Assembly: GCF_001693485.1 (NCBI RefSeq)
Contig: NZ_MAXC01000004.1
Coordinates: 62,001 to 126,000 of the forward strand
Origin: Bradyrhizobium sp. LMTR 3
GTDB taxonomy: Bacteria > Pseudomonadota > Alphaproteobacteria > Rhizobiales > Xanthobacteraceae
Direction of reading: 5' to 3'
Length of the DNA stretch: 64,000 nucleotides
Every line of letters begins with the position of its first letter. Position 1 is the stretch's first letter. Shown piece by piece: positions 49,666-59,693 of the stretch. Under the pieces are notes generated by a model, which was not told the origin of the DNA, did not search any database, and worked only from the letters and a program-made list of their open reading frames with translations. The position numbers were made by a program, and so were the translations under genes.

Positions 49666-50588
49666 CCCGTCACTCCTGTTTCCCGCACGGTGAAGAGATC
49701 CTCGGGCCGGATCACCAGTTCAACGGCGAAACGAATGCCCACGGCGAGAACCAGTAGCCCGAGCAGCAGCCGCAAATGTTCGCCCCGGATTTTCTGCCCC
49801 GCGCGGGCGCCGAACTGGGCGCCGGTGACGCCGCCGACCATCAGGATCAGCGCCAGCACCGCATCGACCAGATGATTGGTCACGGCATGCAGCATGGTGG
49901 CGAACACCATCGTGACCAGGGTGAGCACCATCGAGGTGCCGATCACGGTCGAGGTCGGCACCCGCAGCACATAGATCAACAGCGGCACCAGGATGAAACC
50001 GCCGCCGATCCCCATCACGGCACCGATGAAGCCAATGGCCAGGCCGATCACGACGACCGGAATGACGGACAGATAGATTTTCGAGCGCTTGAAGCGCATC
50101 TTCAACGGCAGGCCATGAATCCAGACATGGCTGCCCGGGCGGCGCGTGGTGACAGGACCGCCGCGGCGCGCCCTCAGCAACGCCCGCAGGCCTTCCCAGA
50201 ACATCAGGCCGCCGACGGTGGTCAGCAGGATCACGTAAGACGTCGCGATCATGAGATCGAGCTGACCGAGCGAGCGCAGCAGCGTGAAGGTCCAGACCCC
50301 CAGCGCCGTGCCTAAACTGCCGCCGCTCAGCAGCACCACCGCCAGAACCGGATCGATGGCGCGCCGCCGCCAGTAGGAGATCGCGCCGGAGAACGAGGAC
50401 GCCGCGATGTGGCTGGCGACCGAGGCGACCGCGACCGCGGGCGCAATGCCGACGAAGATCAGCAGCGGCGTCATCAGGAAGCCGCCGCCGATCCCGAACA
50501 TGCCGGAGACGAACCCGACCGCCGCGCCCATCGCCAGGATGAGGAAAACATTGACCGGAATGTCGGCGATCGGGAGGTAGAGCTGCAC
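49662..50588 (-). CDS. TauE/SafE-family sulfite/organosulfonate exporter
   Basis: A 308-aa membrane protein with two TauE repeats: GAAVGFVSGMFGIGGGFLMTPLL at the start and GFIGAVMGIGGGFILVPLLI in the second half, about eight helices in all. The G-I-G-G-G-F motif pair is the family signature. Members export sulfite or sulfonates. The TauE-TIGR02186 pair is an operon coupled by ATGA. Confidence 0.93.
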   Translation of the reverse strand: MQLYLPIADIPVNVFLILAMGAAVGFVSGMFGIGGGFLMTPLLIFVGIAPAVAVASVASHIAASSFSGAISYWRRRAIDPVLAVVLLSGGSLGTALGVWTFTLLRSLGQLDLMIATSYVILLTTVGGLMFWEGLRALLRARRGGPVTTRRPGSHVWIHGLPLKMRFKRSKIYLSVIPVVVIGLAIGFIGAVMGIGGGFILVPLLIYVLRVPTSTVIGTSMVLTLVTMVFATMLHAVTNHLVDAVLALILMVGGVTGAQFGARAGQKIRGEHLRLLLGLLVLAVGIRFAVELVIRPEDLFTVRETGVTG

Positions 50589-50868
50589 GCGCGTCCGCTT
50601 TTGTAGCTTTGCCGCAAGAGACGGCCGAGGAGCCGCTCAGGGCATGGTTTCTCTTGTATTTGCCGGCAGTGGAATCCGGTTCGCGCATGCACCTTTGCGT
50701 GCGCAGGGCCGGTTCCCGCGCCTTTGCATAACTGAATTCGGCAGCGTGAGGGACTAAAAATGCCCGGCAAGGCAAATTTTTGCCGTACGTGCGCGTGTCC
50801 CAGGGCGTTGAAACGCTGTTACAAAATCCCGAAAGCCAGTCTGTTCGCGGAGTCGGCGCTCGGCCGGC

Positions 50869-51672
50869 TCAGGGCTTTCCGAGCGGCTCGGTGACAAGGT
50901 TCATCGCCAGCGCCTGCTTGGGGCTGAGCCAGCGAATGTCCCTGGTCTCGGACATCGCTTCCACGATCGAGGATGAAACCCCCATTTTGGTCATGTAGCC
51001 CAACACCGCGCCCGATATCCGCTGAGCCTCTGCGACGGGATCGCCCAAGGGCCTGGTCGTGACAAACCGATGAACGCCCAATGCCGAGCCCAATACGCCG
51101 AAGCGGGTCTTGCCCCCGGCATAGGCCAGCACGCAGGCGCTGGCACAGTAACCGGGCTTGATGCGGCCCGACGCGTCGGCGCCGCCGACCGCGGTCGCTA
51201 GCCCGCGCGATCGGATGATCTCGCCCATGATCACGGCCTGGTTCAAATCACCGCCGGGGGAGGCCAACAAGACGATGTCACCGGGTGCGAGGTTGGCGTG
51301 GTCCAGCCTGCTGCGAAACCAGCTCGCCGCGGCGGGGCCGATCGTGCCGCTGACGAACAGGGCGCGGCGCCCCCGGCTCGAACCGTCGAGGTGGAGCGTA
51401 TCGATCACCTGGGATGTCAGGCTTGGCGAGACGTACTGGTCCTTCCAGTAGTGCCAGGCCTCCGGTTGCGACAGGTCCCGGTAAGCGCGAATGCACACGC
51501 CGGCAACCAGCAGGATGAAGATCGCCACCGTCCAAAACTGCCATTGGCGCCGGGGTGGCCGGGGCGGCGGCGCCGGGGCCTGACCGGGCGGGAGGCGCGG
51601 TGGCGCAACCGCAGGGCCCGTCGGCGAGCGGCGGAGGCGATTTTCCCCGTTCTGGCTGTCGTCGGCTGACAA
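50869..51672 (-). CDS. membrane-anchored ClpP-like protein with a CASAC motif
   Basis: A 267-aa protein: Pro-rich cytoplasmic N-terminus (PPRLPPGQAPAPPPRPPRR), one transmembrane helix (residues 46-62, WTVAIFILLVAGVCI) and a periplasmic ClpP-like domain. That domain has ALFVSGTIGP, IVLLASPGGDLNQAVIMGEI and KPGYCASACVLAYAGGKTRF, then GVHRF. The S-P-G-G-x-L/V pattern and a Ser in G-x-C-A-S-A-C followed by a His are the COG3904-type features. The same motif is in the secreted protein at 22863-23333. A serine protease role is possible but unproven. Confidence 0.82.
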   Translation of the reverse strand: MSADDSQNGENRLRRSPTGPAVAPPRLPPGQAPAPPPRPPRRQWQFWTVAIFILLVAGVCIRAYRDLSQPEAWHYWKDQYVSPSLTSQVIDTLHLDGSSRGRRALFVSGTIGPAAASWFRSRLDHANLAPGDIVLLASPGGDLNQAVIMGEIIRSRGLATAVGGADASGRIKPGYCASACVLAYAGGKTRFGVLGSALGVHRFVTTRPLGDPVAEAQRISGAVLGYMTKMGVSSSIVEAMSETRDIRWLSPKQALAMNLVTEPLGKP

Positions 51673-51772
51673 TCGATCCTCTTGGCAAGCCAGACCCGTT
51701 CAGGATCAAGCTGACCAGAGCACTAATACGAATTTATAGCCGGGGATATGGCGGCGATGCCGCGGTAAGCGC

Positions 51773-54700
51773 TTAGTGAACGGCGGCGGTGCGCTTGGTC
51801 GCAGCCGGCTTGGTGGCGGGCTTGCCCGTGGCAGGTGAGGGGGGCGAATCCCAGCCGCCGGCGGGTGAGCCTACGTTAACGGCCTCGTCGGGCTGCGGCT
51901 CCACGGTGAAGGTCTGGATCGCAAGCTTGGCCGCTGCCAGCGACTGGGCGTCGAGGCGCTTGGCAACATCGTCGCGCTTGCGGCCGGCATCCGCATCGCC
52001 CTGGGCGGCTGCGAGGCTGAACCATTTGAAGGATTCGGCGAGGTTCTGTTCGACGCCGATGCCGCGGGCATAGAGGATGCCGAGGTTGAACTGGCTGTCG
52101 GCGACGCCGCGATCGGCGGCTTTGCGGAACCAGATCGACGCGCTCTTGTAGTTGGCACCCTTGCCGCCGCCATCGGCGTCGAGCACGGCCAGATTATGCA
52201 TCGCCTTGGCGCTGCCGCGCTCGGCCGCCTGCACGTAGTAACGCCGCGCGATATCCAGGTCCTTTTTCACGCTCATGCCCTTCTCGTAGAAGGTGCCGAG
52301 CCGGAACAGTGCGGGCACCACGCCGGCTTGCGCCGCGCGGTCGTACCATTTGGCGGCCTCGTCGAGGTTCGGGGCGACGCCCTTGCCTTCGGCAAAGCGC
52401 ACGCCGACCTCGTAAGCCGCGGCCGGGTCGCCCTTCAGCGCAGCGGCGCGCAGCACCGGGCCGCCGATACCATCGGGCAGCCGCTCGCTCGGCGGCACCG
52501 CGATCATCGCAAGCTTGCCGCCGCTGGCCGGCATCGCCTGGATCGCGCCGGTGATATCGCTGGCCGTAACCGGGGACGTGGCCTGCGGCGGGGCTGCGAC
52601 CCGCGCGCTGTCCAGCGTGTTCGGGGCGGAAGAATTGTTCGATTGCTTCTCGACCGGCGTCGGCGAGATCATCGAGGGCGCCTGCGGTGCGGGCATCGCA
52701 GGAGCGGGCCTGACGCTGCTCTCCGAGGGCGCGGGAGCCTGCGCCGGTGCGGCCGGCTCTCTCGACTGTTCCATCACCGGCAGTTGCAGCACGCTGCCGG
52801 TATCGAGCAGCGTCATCGCCATCTTGAAAGTGCCGAGCACGATCACGACCACGCTCGCGCCGACCAGCAACGAGCGGATTTTGGAGGAAATGCTCGAGGC
52901 GTTCTTGTCGTCCACCTTGGCCTTGTCGCCGCCCTTGTCCTTCGACGCGGCCTTCGCAGCCGAACGTCCGGCTTTCTCGGGCGGCGGCGCGGCGGCTGCG
53001 GCCTGCGCGGCGCGGCGCGCAGCGGCAATGAAGCTCGATGAGCTGACCGGCTCCTTGGGTGCGGAAGCAATCTCGCTGATCGCGTTTTCGGAAGCGGCGA
53101 TCCGTTCGGATGGCGAAGCGACGCGCGGCGGCGGCCGCGTGCCAGGCTCGAGCGGGTGATCCGGCGGCAATTCCGGCGCGATTGCGGTGCGCGGTGCGGC
53201 CGCATGCGGCTCCAGAATTTCGCTGATCGCCCGCGGCGGTAGTGGCGGCGCAACCGGCGCGACCGCCTGCACGGCGTGGAATTCGCGCGGGGCGGCGGCA
53301 AAGGGCTCGGCACCATTCCCCTGCAGCGCGGCAGGGTTCGGCAATTCCGGCTTCGATTGCTGCGGATAGGTCATCAGCGGCGTGGTCGGGCGGGGCGCTT
53401 CCTCGCTCATTTCGGCCGCTGCAAGCGGAGCGGCGGACGCAGCCGGCGCACCGCGAACCCCGCGCAGATCGCCTTCGATCATCGACAGGCGATCGACCAC
53501 ATGGCCGAGCGTATTGTGAACGGTCTCCAGCGAGTCCTGCGTGCGGCGATCGGTCTCCGACTGGCTGAAGCGGATATCGGATAATTCGCGCTTGACCAGG
53601 TCGACGATGCCCGAGTCCGTCGGCTGCGATGCACTGCCGGAATTGCGGTTGGATTCGGCGAGTGCGACCAGGCTGGCGTGCTGGCGTTCGAGAGAACGCA
53701 AAATGTCGTGCAGGCCTTCCTCGACCCGTCCGAGGTCGATGGCCGGAGCTGCGGAACGATCGGCTTCCAGGCGCTCCAAGAGATACGAGACGCGCTGTTC
53801 GAGATGGGCAAATGCCGACGCATTGTCGTCGCCGGCCGGAATACGGTCGAGCCGCTCCGACAGCGAGCGCAGCGCGTTTTCGACATACTCCGAATTCTCG
53901 CTCGCGGCCGGCGGTTGCCGGGATTCCAGCGTCGAGGTCAGCGCGGCCAGGCGCTGTTCGAGAATACCGAAGGCATCGCTGTTGCCGTCAAAGCGCGAAA
54001 GCTGGTCGACCTTGGCCGACAGCGTGTGCACGTCGTCGGCGAGGCGGGCCAGCGCGTCGTTGGAGGCGACGTTGGAGACGATCCCGCGCAGCGCCGCGAT
54101 CGCGCTTTCGAGCTGCTGCACCGTCGACGGATCGTCGTTCGAGCGCAGGATCAGGTCGAGCTTGGCGCCGAGATTGTGGATCGCCTCGTCATAGCCGGTG
54201 AGCTGCTCGGCCGGCGTCAACGAGCGCAACGCTTCGCGGATTTCGCCGAGCGCGCTCTCGATGTTGGCCAGCATCTGGCCGTCGGTGCCGTTGTGGCGGC
54301 TATCGTCGATGCGGCGGGACAGCGAGCGGATTTCGTTCTCGAGCGATTCGATCTCCCGGCGTGGCACCGCCTCGGTGATGGCCTGACGGATTTCGGCAAG
54401 CTCGCTGCGGAACGCCGCAATCGACTGTTCAATATGATCGGGACGCTGCAGCGCCTCGATCTGGCTCGTGATCTTGATCAGGTGCCGTTCGAGCGAAGAA
54501 AAGTCCGGTCCCGCAGGCGTGGCCTGCGTCATTGGCGGCACAGATTTGGGTTGCGCAGAATGGGGCTGGGGGGCCGAGGCCGTCGGCGCGGCATTGCGCG
54601 GCGGCATCGGGCGCGGCGGCGGAGTATCGAGTTCGTTCTGGCGCGCGGTGATTTCGGCGACCGCAAAATCCATTGAGGCCGGGCTAAGCGGCGGCGACGG

Positions 54701-55138
54701 TCGATAGACCTGGGCCGCGGCACGCTCGACCAAATCGGTCTGACGCTGCCGTTCCTGCATCTGGGCCTGACGCGCCGGCACGGGATTCGAAATCTGCGAC
54801 AGCCGCGCGTCGAGGCGCGAAATGGCCTCGTTGAGCTGGCGCGCCACCGTCGGCTCGCCTTGAGCGGCTTCGCCGCGGGCTGCAGGCCGCGAAATCTGCT
54901 CGATCTGCTTTGTGATCGAATCCAGCCGCTGGTGAATGTCGGCCACGTCGGGGATCTGCCGGCCCGGCGTCGCCGGCCGCTGACCGGAGGGCGCGCCGAA
55001 ACTGGGCGGGGCCGGTTCGCCGATGGTGGAATTCAGCCATTCGTTCAGCGACATGCCGGCGCGGCGCGCTGCCGCCTCGGCCCTGTCGCGGACCGATGGA
55101 TCGATGCCGTCAACACTCCACGATACGCGCGAATTCAT
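51773..55138 (-). CDS. PodJ-like polar organelle protein with Sel1 repeats
   Basis: An 1121-aa protein. The N-terminus (SWSVDGIDPSVRDRAEAAARRAGMSLNEWLNSTI) resembles the conserved start of Caulobacter PodJ/Rhizobiales PodJ. A Gln/Ala/Glu/Arg-rich coiled-coil region follows (about 60-560). A Pro/Ala-rich linker leads to one transmembrane helix (about 755-777, LVGASVVVIVLGTFKMAM). The periplasmic part has at least four Sel1 repeats (about 895-1065), e.g. AYEVGVRFAEGKGVAPNLDEA and QFNLGILYARGIGVEQNLAES. In Caulobacter PodJ is a polarity scaffold placing flagellum/pilus/stalk factors; here it likely organises a pole. No sign of truncation. Confidence 0.88.
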   Translation of the reverse strand: MNSRVSWSVDGIDPSVRDRAEAAARRAGMSLNEWLNSTIGEPAPPSFGAPSGQRPATPGRQIPDVADIHQRLDSITKQIEQISRPAARGEAAQGEPTVARQLNEAISRLDARLSQISNPVPARQAQMQERQRQTDLVERAAAQVYRPSPPLSPASMDFAVAEITARQNELDTPPPRPMPPRNAAPTASAPQPHSAQPKSVPPMTQATPAGPDFSSLERHLIKITSQIEALQRPDHIEQSIAAFRSELAEIRQAITEAVPRREIESLENEIRSLSRRIDDSRHNGTDGQMLANIESALGEIREALRSLTPAEQLTGYDEAIHNLGAKLDLILRSNDDPSTVQQLESAIAALRGIVSNVASNDALARLADDVHTLSAKVDQLSRFDGNSDAFGILEQRLAALTSTLESRQPPAASENSEYVENALRSLSERLDRIPAGDDNASAFAHLEQRVSYLLERLEADRSAAPAIDLGRVEEGLHDILRSLERQHASLVALAESNRNSGSASQPTDSGIVDLVKRELSDIRFSQSETDRRTQDSLETVHNTLGHVVDRLSMIEGDLRGVRGAPAASAAPLAAAEMSEEAPRPTTPLMTYPQQSKPELPNPAALQGNGAEPFAAAPREFHAVQAVAPVAPPLPPRAISEILEPHAAAPRTAIAPELPPDHPLEPGTRPPPRVASPSERIAASENAISEIASAPKEPVSSSSFIAAARRAAQAAAAAPPPEKAGRSAAKAASKDKGGDKAKVDDKNASSISSKIRSLLVGASVVVIVLGTFKMAMTLLDTGSVLQLPVMEQSREPAAPAQAPAPSESSVRPAPAMPAPQAPSMISPTPVEKQSNNSSAPNTLDSARVAAPPQATSPVTASDITGAIQAMPASGGKLAMIAVPPSERLPDGIGGPVLRAAALKGDPAAAYEVGVRFAEGKGVAPNLDEAAKWYDRAAQAGVVPALFRLGTFYEKGMSVKKDLDIARRYYVQAAERGSAKAMHNLAVLDADGGGKGANYKSASIWFRKAADRGVADSQFNLGILYARGIGVEQNLAESFKWFSLAAAQGDADAGRKRDDVAKRLDAQSLAAAKLAIQTFTVEPQPDEAVNVGSPAGGWDSPPSPATGKPATKPAATKRTAAVH

Positions 55139-55262
55139 GCTCTCGTCCGGTTCCGCTACGGCGCCCCACCCGCGCCATCAGCCTCCCCGCGCGTCCCACT
55201 TGAGAGACAATCGTATTTTCGCGCGGGTCGCCTGCCTCGGAACTGACTTTTTCGCGTTACGG

Positions 55263-55277
55263 TAAAGAAGGGGTTAA
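55263..55277 (-). promoter_or_regulatory. CtrA-like site upstream of the PodJ-like gene
   Basis: On the minus strand TTAA-CCCCTTC-TTTA fits the CtrA consensus TTAA-N7-TTAA with one mismatch, about 125 nt upstream of the PodJ-like start. CtrA is the alphaproteobacterial cell-cycle regulator. Nothing else in this short gap suggests another gene. Confidence 0.4.
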
Positions 55278-55328
55278 GGAATGGGACGGACGGCCTCAAA
55301 AGTTATCGGGCGGCCAAATCGGCCGGCG

Positions 55329-55943
55329 TTAGCCGCTGGTTTCGCGCTTGACGTCCTCGATCGGCACGACGTTGGTCCGCTCCACGCCGGAAGACAGGGC
55401 CGACAATGCCTCGATCGCCTCTTCGCACCATTCCGCCACGGCGCGCTCGTGGGCGAGGCCGATGCGAAGTCCCAGCAATTTGCCGACATCGGCCGGCGGC
55501 GCCGTGCCGTCAGGGAATCGCTTGTTGAGCAGGCGTTCGTAGCGGGCGAAGCGGTCGCGGTGGTGTTCCAGCCGCGCCATCAGATCGGTGCGCAATGGTT
55601 CGATGTCGACACTGTCGAGCGCGTAGAGCCGCACCAGAAGGTCGTCCTTGATCGAAGCCGGAACGCTCGGCCGCGCGGCCCAATGCCGGAGCGCGGCGCG
55701 CCCCTCCGGGGTGAGGGTATAGACCAGCTTGTTCGGCTTGCCGGACTGCACCACCTCGCGGCCCTGGATGTGGCCGCGGTCGCGAAGCTTTGTGAGTTCC
55801 CGGTAGATCTGCTGGTGGTCGGCCTTCCAGAAAAACCCGATCGAGTTGTCGAACGTCTTGGCGAGCTCGTAGCCCGTCATCGGACGTTCGGTCAGGCAAG
55901 CAAGGATCGCGTCACCAAGCGCCAAGACGCTGGCCTCCGGCAT
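55329..55943 (-). CDS. PadR-family transcriptional regulator
   Basis: A 204-aa PadR regulator of the longer (Vir-like) class: LGDAILACLTERPMTGYEL winged helix, FFWKADHQQIYRELTKL recognition segment, and LKDRGHIQ-like wing, then a C-terminal coiled-coil dimer domain. It is divergent from an NTF2-like gene, 106 bp between the starts, and that gap holds a matching dyad in a promoter. It lies between the PodJ gene and the beta-oxidation cluster. The ligand is unknown. Confidence 0.92.
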   Translation of the reverse strand: MPEASVLALGDAILACLTERPMTGYELAKTFDNSIGFFWKADHQQIYRELTKLRDRGHIQGREVVQSGKPNKLVYTLTPEGRAALRHWAARPSVPASIKDDLLVRLYALDSVDIEPLRTDLMARLEHHRDRFARYERLLNKRFPDGTAPPADVGKLLGLRIGLAHERAVAEWCEEAIEALSALSSGVERTNVVPIEDVKRETSG

Positions 55944-55953
55944 TCATTGTGAT

Positions 55954-55982
55954 TTGACATTATGCATAAAGTTGCATATGCG
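55954..55982 (+). promoter_or_regulatory. sigma-70-like promoter with PadR-type operator
   Basis: TTGACA (55954-55959), 17 nt, TATGCG (55977-55982) form a promoter for the plus-strand NTF2-like gene. In the spacer, TATGCA (55961-55966) and TGCATA (55973-55978) are perfect inverted arms with a 6-nt gap. A regulator bound there would block polymerase, consistent with repression by the divergent PadR protein. Confidence 0.6.
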
Positions 55983-56049
55983 TCAACGCGCATAAGCTCC
56001 GGAGAAGCCGATTCTCTGGCGCCAGCCCGTCATCGCCCGCAAAGGAGAC

Positions 56050-56439
56050 ATGATGACCATGAGCGGCCTCGACAAGTGGTACGGCTACATGAAGTCCCAT
56101 GACACGGCGGCGTTATGGGATCTGTTGCACCCGGATGCGGTGTTTGAAAGCCCCGTCGTTCATACGCCGCAGCGCGGGCGCGACATCACCTTCAAATATC
56201 TGGCGAGCGCCGAGAAGGTGCTGGGCGGCCCCGGCTTCAAATACACAGGCGAATGGCGCAGCCCGAACGGCGCGGTCCTCGAATTCGAAAACGAGATCGA
56301 GGGCATCAAGATCAACGGCGTCGACATCATCACGTTCAGCGATGACGGTAAGATCACGCACTTCAAGGTGATGGTACGTCCGCTGAAGGGAATCAATCTG
56401 CTACACCGCTTGATGGGGGAGCAACTCGCCAAGCAGTGA
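56050..56439 (+). CDS. NTF2-like / SnoaL-type protein
   Basis: A 129-aa single-domain protein: LDKWYGYMKSHDTAALWDLL, then HPDAVFESPVVHTPQRGRD, EFENEIEGIKINGVDIITFS and DDGKITHFKVMVRPLKG, matching NTF2-like folds. An AAGGAG ribosome site precedes the ATG pair at 56050/56053. Divergent from PadR and likely its target. Activity unknown. The 187 bp downstream to the acyl-CoA dehydrogenase hold no other gene. Confidence 0.85.
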   Translation: MMTMSGLDKWYGYMKSHDTAALWDLLHPDAVFESPVVHTPQRGRDITFKYLASAEKVLGGPGFKYTGEWRSPNGAVLEFENEIEGIKINGVDIITFSDDGKITHFKVMVRPLKGINLLHRLMGEQLAKQ

Positions 56440-56626
56440 CGAGGGGCGATCGAGGCCGTCACCATCCCCGGCGTCGTTATATGTCGCAATGGCTGTCGGG
56501 ATATTTGCCGGCCTGGTCACTCCCTAGGACGTAGCGAACCGGATAAGGTCGCTTTCCGGAACGCCGCACAGTTTTACGTCAAGCGCCGCCGCCAGTTTTC
56601 AAGCCTGCCCCTGCCGGGAGAACATC

Positions 56627-58417
56627 ATGCCGATCTACAAAGCCCCCGTGGAAGACGTCACCTTCCTGCTCAACGACGTGTTCCAGATCGACCGCTACGA
56701 CAATCTGCCCGGTTTCACCGACGCCTCCGCCGATGTGCGCGAGGCGATTTTGGGCGAGGCCGCAAAACTCTCCGAAGAGGTGCTGCAGCCGCTCAACCGT
56801 GTCGGCGATCTCGAAGGCTGCAAGCGGCATGACGACGGCTCGGTGACGACGCCGAAGGGGTTCAAGGAAGCCTTCAAGCAGGTGGCCGAAGGTGGCTGGC
56901 TCGGTCTGTCGGCGCCGGCGGAATATGGCGGGCAGGGGCTGCCGGTGACGCTGAGCCAGGTCGTCACCGAATTCCAGAGCGCGGCCAACATGGCGTTCTC
57001 GATGTATGGCGGCCTGACCATGGGCGCGACCGCTGCGCTCCTGGTGCACGGCAAGCCTGAACAGAAGAACATGTTCGTGCCGAAGATGGTGGCGGGTCAG
57101 TGGACCGGCACCATGAACCTCACCGAGCCGCAATGCGGCACGGATCTCGGCCTGTTGCGCAGCAAGGCGGTGAAGCAGGCCGACGGCAGCTACAAGATCA
57201 CGGGCACCAAGATATTCATCTCGTCCGGCGAGCATGACCTCGCCGAGAACATCATCCATCTGGTGCTGGCTCGCATCGAAGGCGCTCCCGCCGGCATCAA
57301 GGGCGTGTCGCTCTTCGTGGTGCCGAAATTCCTCGTCAACGCCGACGGTTCGCTCGGGCAGCGCAACGGTGTGTCCTGCGGCTCGATCGAGCACAAGATG
57401 GGCATCCACGGCAATTCGACCTGCGTGATGAACTACGACAACGCCACCGGCTGGCTGATCGGCGAAGAGAACAAGGGCATGCAGGGCATGTTCGTGATGA
57501 TGAACGAGGCCCGCCTCGGCGTCGCCGTGCAGGGGCTGGCGCAGTCCGAAGTCGCCTATCAAAACGCCGTCGCCTATGCGCGCGAGCGCCTGCAGGGCCG
57601 CTCACTCACGGGCGCCAAGGAGCCTGAGAAGCCGGCCGACCCGATCATCGTGCACCCTGATGTTCGCCGCGTGCTGCTCACCATCCGCGCCTTCAACGAG
57701 GCGGCGCGCGCCATGGTGGTATGGACCGCGCTGAAGAGCGACGTCGCCCACCGCTCCTCCGATCCGAAGGATCGAGAGGCCGCCGACGACCATATGGGTC
57801 TGATGACCCCGGTCATGAAAGGCGTGATGACCGACGTCGGCTTCTCCAACGCGGTGCTGGCGCAGCAGATGTATGGCGGCCACGGCTATATCGCCGAGCA
57901 CGGCATGGAGCAGTTCGTGCGCGATGCGCGCATCGCCATGCTCTATGAGGGCGCCAACGGCATCCAGGCGCTCGACCTGGTCGGCCGCAAGCTGCCGCGG
58001 AACGGCGGCCGCGCCGTGATGGCGTTCTTTGCCGAGGTCGCAGGCTTTGCCAAGGAGCACGGCGGCGACGAAGCGATGAAGCCGTTCGTGGCGCCGCTCT
58101 CGACCGCGCTCGGCCACCTGCAGCAGGCCACCGGCTGGCTGATGCAGAACGCGTTGACCAAACCCGACAACGCCGGCGCCGCCGCCACCGACTACATGCA
58201 ATTGTTCGGCCTCGTCGCCTTCGGCTACATGTGGGCGCGGATGGCGAAGGTGGCGCAGGACAAGATTGCGGCGGATGGCGCCACGCCCTATCTGACGACC
58301 AAGCTGGTGACCGGCCGCTTCTTCATGGAGCGGATGCTGCCGGAAACCCACGTTCATCTGGCGCGCATTCAGTCCGGTTGCGCGACCACCATGGAATTGG
58401 CGGCGGAAGCCTTCTGA
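56627..58417 (+). CDS. acyl-CoA dehydrogenase (long, DmdC/FadE-like type)
   Basis: Oxidises acyl-CoA to 2-enoyl-CoA with FAD in beta-oxidation. The 596-aa chain has an N-terminal extension (MPIYKAPVEDVTFLLNDVFQ), the acyl-CoA dehydrogenase core with MNLTEPQCGTDLGLLRSKAV, and the C-terminal helical domain with QQMYGGHGYIAEHGMEQFVR, then ALYEGANGIQALDLVGRKL-like. The catalytic Glu lies in the YEGANGIQ region. This size and N-terminus match the DmdC-like branch common in Bradyrhizobium. GGAG ribosome site before ATG 56627. First of the three-gene beta-oxidation cluster. Confidence 0.94.
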   Translation: MPIYKAPVEDVTFLLNDVFQIDRYDNLPGFTDASADVREAILGEAAKLSEEVLQPLNRVGDLEGCKRHDDGSVTTPKGFKEAFKQVAEGGWLGLSAPAEYGGQGLPVTLSQVVTEFQSAANMAFSMYGGLTMGATAALLVHGKPEQKNMFVPKMVAGQWTGTMNLTEPQCGTDLGLLRSKAVKQADGSYKITGTKIFISSGEHDLAENIIHLVLARIEGAPAGIKGVSLFVVPKFLVNADGSLGQRNGVSCGSIEHKMGIHGNSTCVMNYDNATGWLIGEENKGMQGMFVMMNEARLGVAVQGLAQSEVAYQNAVAYARERLQGRSLTGAKEPEKPADPIIVHPDVRRVLLTIRAFNEAARAMVVWTALKSDVAHRSSDPKDREAADDHMGLMTPVMKGVMTDVGFSNAVLAQQMYGGHGYIAEHGMEQFVRDARIAMLYEGANGIQALDLVGRKLPRNGGRAVMAFFAEVAGFAKEHGGDEAMKPFVAPLSTALGHLQQATGWLMQNALTKPDNAGAAATDYMQLFGLVAFGYMWARMAKVAQDKIAADGATPYLTTKLVTGRFFMERMLPETHVHLARIQSGCATTMELAAEAF

Positions 58418-58480
58418 TTTTTTCGCCGTTTCCCGTTCGATCTGCCTATAATATTATGATCCTCATACCAGGAGGGCGTC

Positions 58481-59689
58481 ATGCCTGAGGCATATATCTA
58501 CGATCACGTTCGCACCCCGCGCGGCCGCGGCAAGCCCGATGGCGCGCTTCACGAGGTCACGGCGCTGGCGCTCGCCACGGTGCCGCTGCAGGCGCTGAAG
58601 GAACGCAACAACCTCGCTGAAGACGTCGTTGACGACGTCATCCTCGGCGTGGTCGATCCGGTCGGCGAAGCCGGCAGCGACATCGCGCGCTTCGCGGCGC
58701 TGAAGGCGGGCCTCGGCGAAAGCGTTCCCGGCGTGCAGATCAGCCGGTTCTGCGCCTCCGGCCTCGATGCCGTGAATTTTGCCGCCGCCCAGATCATGGC
58801 CGGCCAGCATGAACTCGTGATCGGCGGTGGCGCCGAATCGATGAGCCGCGTCGGCATCGGCGCGTCCGGCGGCGCCTGGCCGATGGACCCGTCGATGGCG
58901 GTGCCGTCCTATTTCATGCCGCAGGGCGTCTCGGCCGATCTGATCGCCACCAAATACGGCTTTTCGCGCGACGACGTCGACGCCTATGCCGTGCAGAGCC
59001 AGCAGCGCGCCGCCAAGGCCTGGGACGAGGGTCGCTTCAACAAGTCCGTGGTTCCGGTGAAGGACGTCAACGGCCTCACCATCCTCGCCAAGGATGAGCA
59101 CATGCGGCCCACGACGACGATGCAGTCGCTGGCGCAACTGCAGCCGTCGTTCACCGTCGTCGGGCAGATGGGCGGCTTCGATGCGGTCGCGATCCAGTCG
59201 CACCCCGAAATCGAGCGCGTCAATTACGTCCACCATGCCGGCAACTCTTCCGGCATCGTCGATGGCGCCGGCGCGGTGCTGCTCGGCAGCAAGGAAGCAG
59301 GCGCCAAGCACGGCCTGAAGCCGCGCGCAAAAATCCGTGCCTTCGCCAATATCGGCTCGGAGCCCGCGATGATGCTGACCGGCCCGGTCGATGTCACCGA
59401 AAAGCTGTTCGAGCGTTCCGGCATGAAGAAGTCGGACATCGACCTGTTCGAGCTCAACGAGGCCTTTGCTTCCGTCGTGCTGCGTTACATGCAGGCGTTC
59501 GAGATCGACAATTCGAAGATCAACGTCAATGGCGGTGCGATCGCGCTCGGCCATCCGTTAGGGGCGACGGGCGCCATGATCCTCGGCACCGTACTCGACG
59601 AGTTGGAGCGCACCAACAAGTCGACAGCGCTGGTGACGCTGTGCATCGGCGGCGGCATGGGGACGGCCACGATCATCGAACGGGTGTAA
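58481..59689 (+). CDS. fadA: acetyl-CoA C-acyltransferase (thiolase)
   Basis: Cleaves 3-oxoacyl-CoA with CoA to give acetyl-CoA, the last beta-oxidation step. The 402-aa thiolase has the acyl-carrying Cys in [15 protein letters not shown], the HPLGATGA histidine motif and the [16 protein letters not shown]-terminus with the second active-site Cys. An AGGAGG ribosome site lies upstream of ATG 58481. It is 63 bp after the acyl-CoA dehydrogenase and precedes the multifunctional enzyme. Confidence 0.96.
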   Translation: MPEAYIYDHVRTPRGRGKPDGALHEVTALALATVPLQALKERNNLAEDVVDDVILGVVDPVGEAGSDIARFAALKAGLGESVPGVQISRFCASGLDAVNFAAAQIMAGQHELVIGGGAESMSRVGIGASGGAWPMDPSMAVPSYFMPQGVSADLIATKYGFSRDDVDAYAVQSQQRAAKAWDEGRFNKSVVPVKDVNGLTILAKDEHMRPTTTMQSLAQLQPSFTVVGQMGGFDAVAIQSHPEIERVNYVHHAGNSSGIVDGAGAVLLGSKEAGAKHGLKPRAKIRAFANIGSEPAMMLTGPVDVTEKLFERSGMKKSDIDLFELNEAFASVVLRYMQAFEIDNSKINVNGGAIALGHPLGATGAMILGTVLDELERTNKSTALVTLCIGGGMGTATIIERV

Positions 59690-59693
59690 CTGC

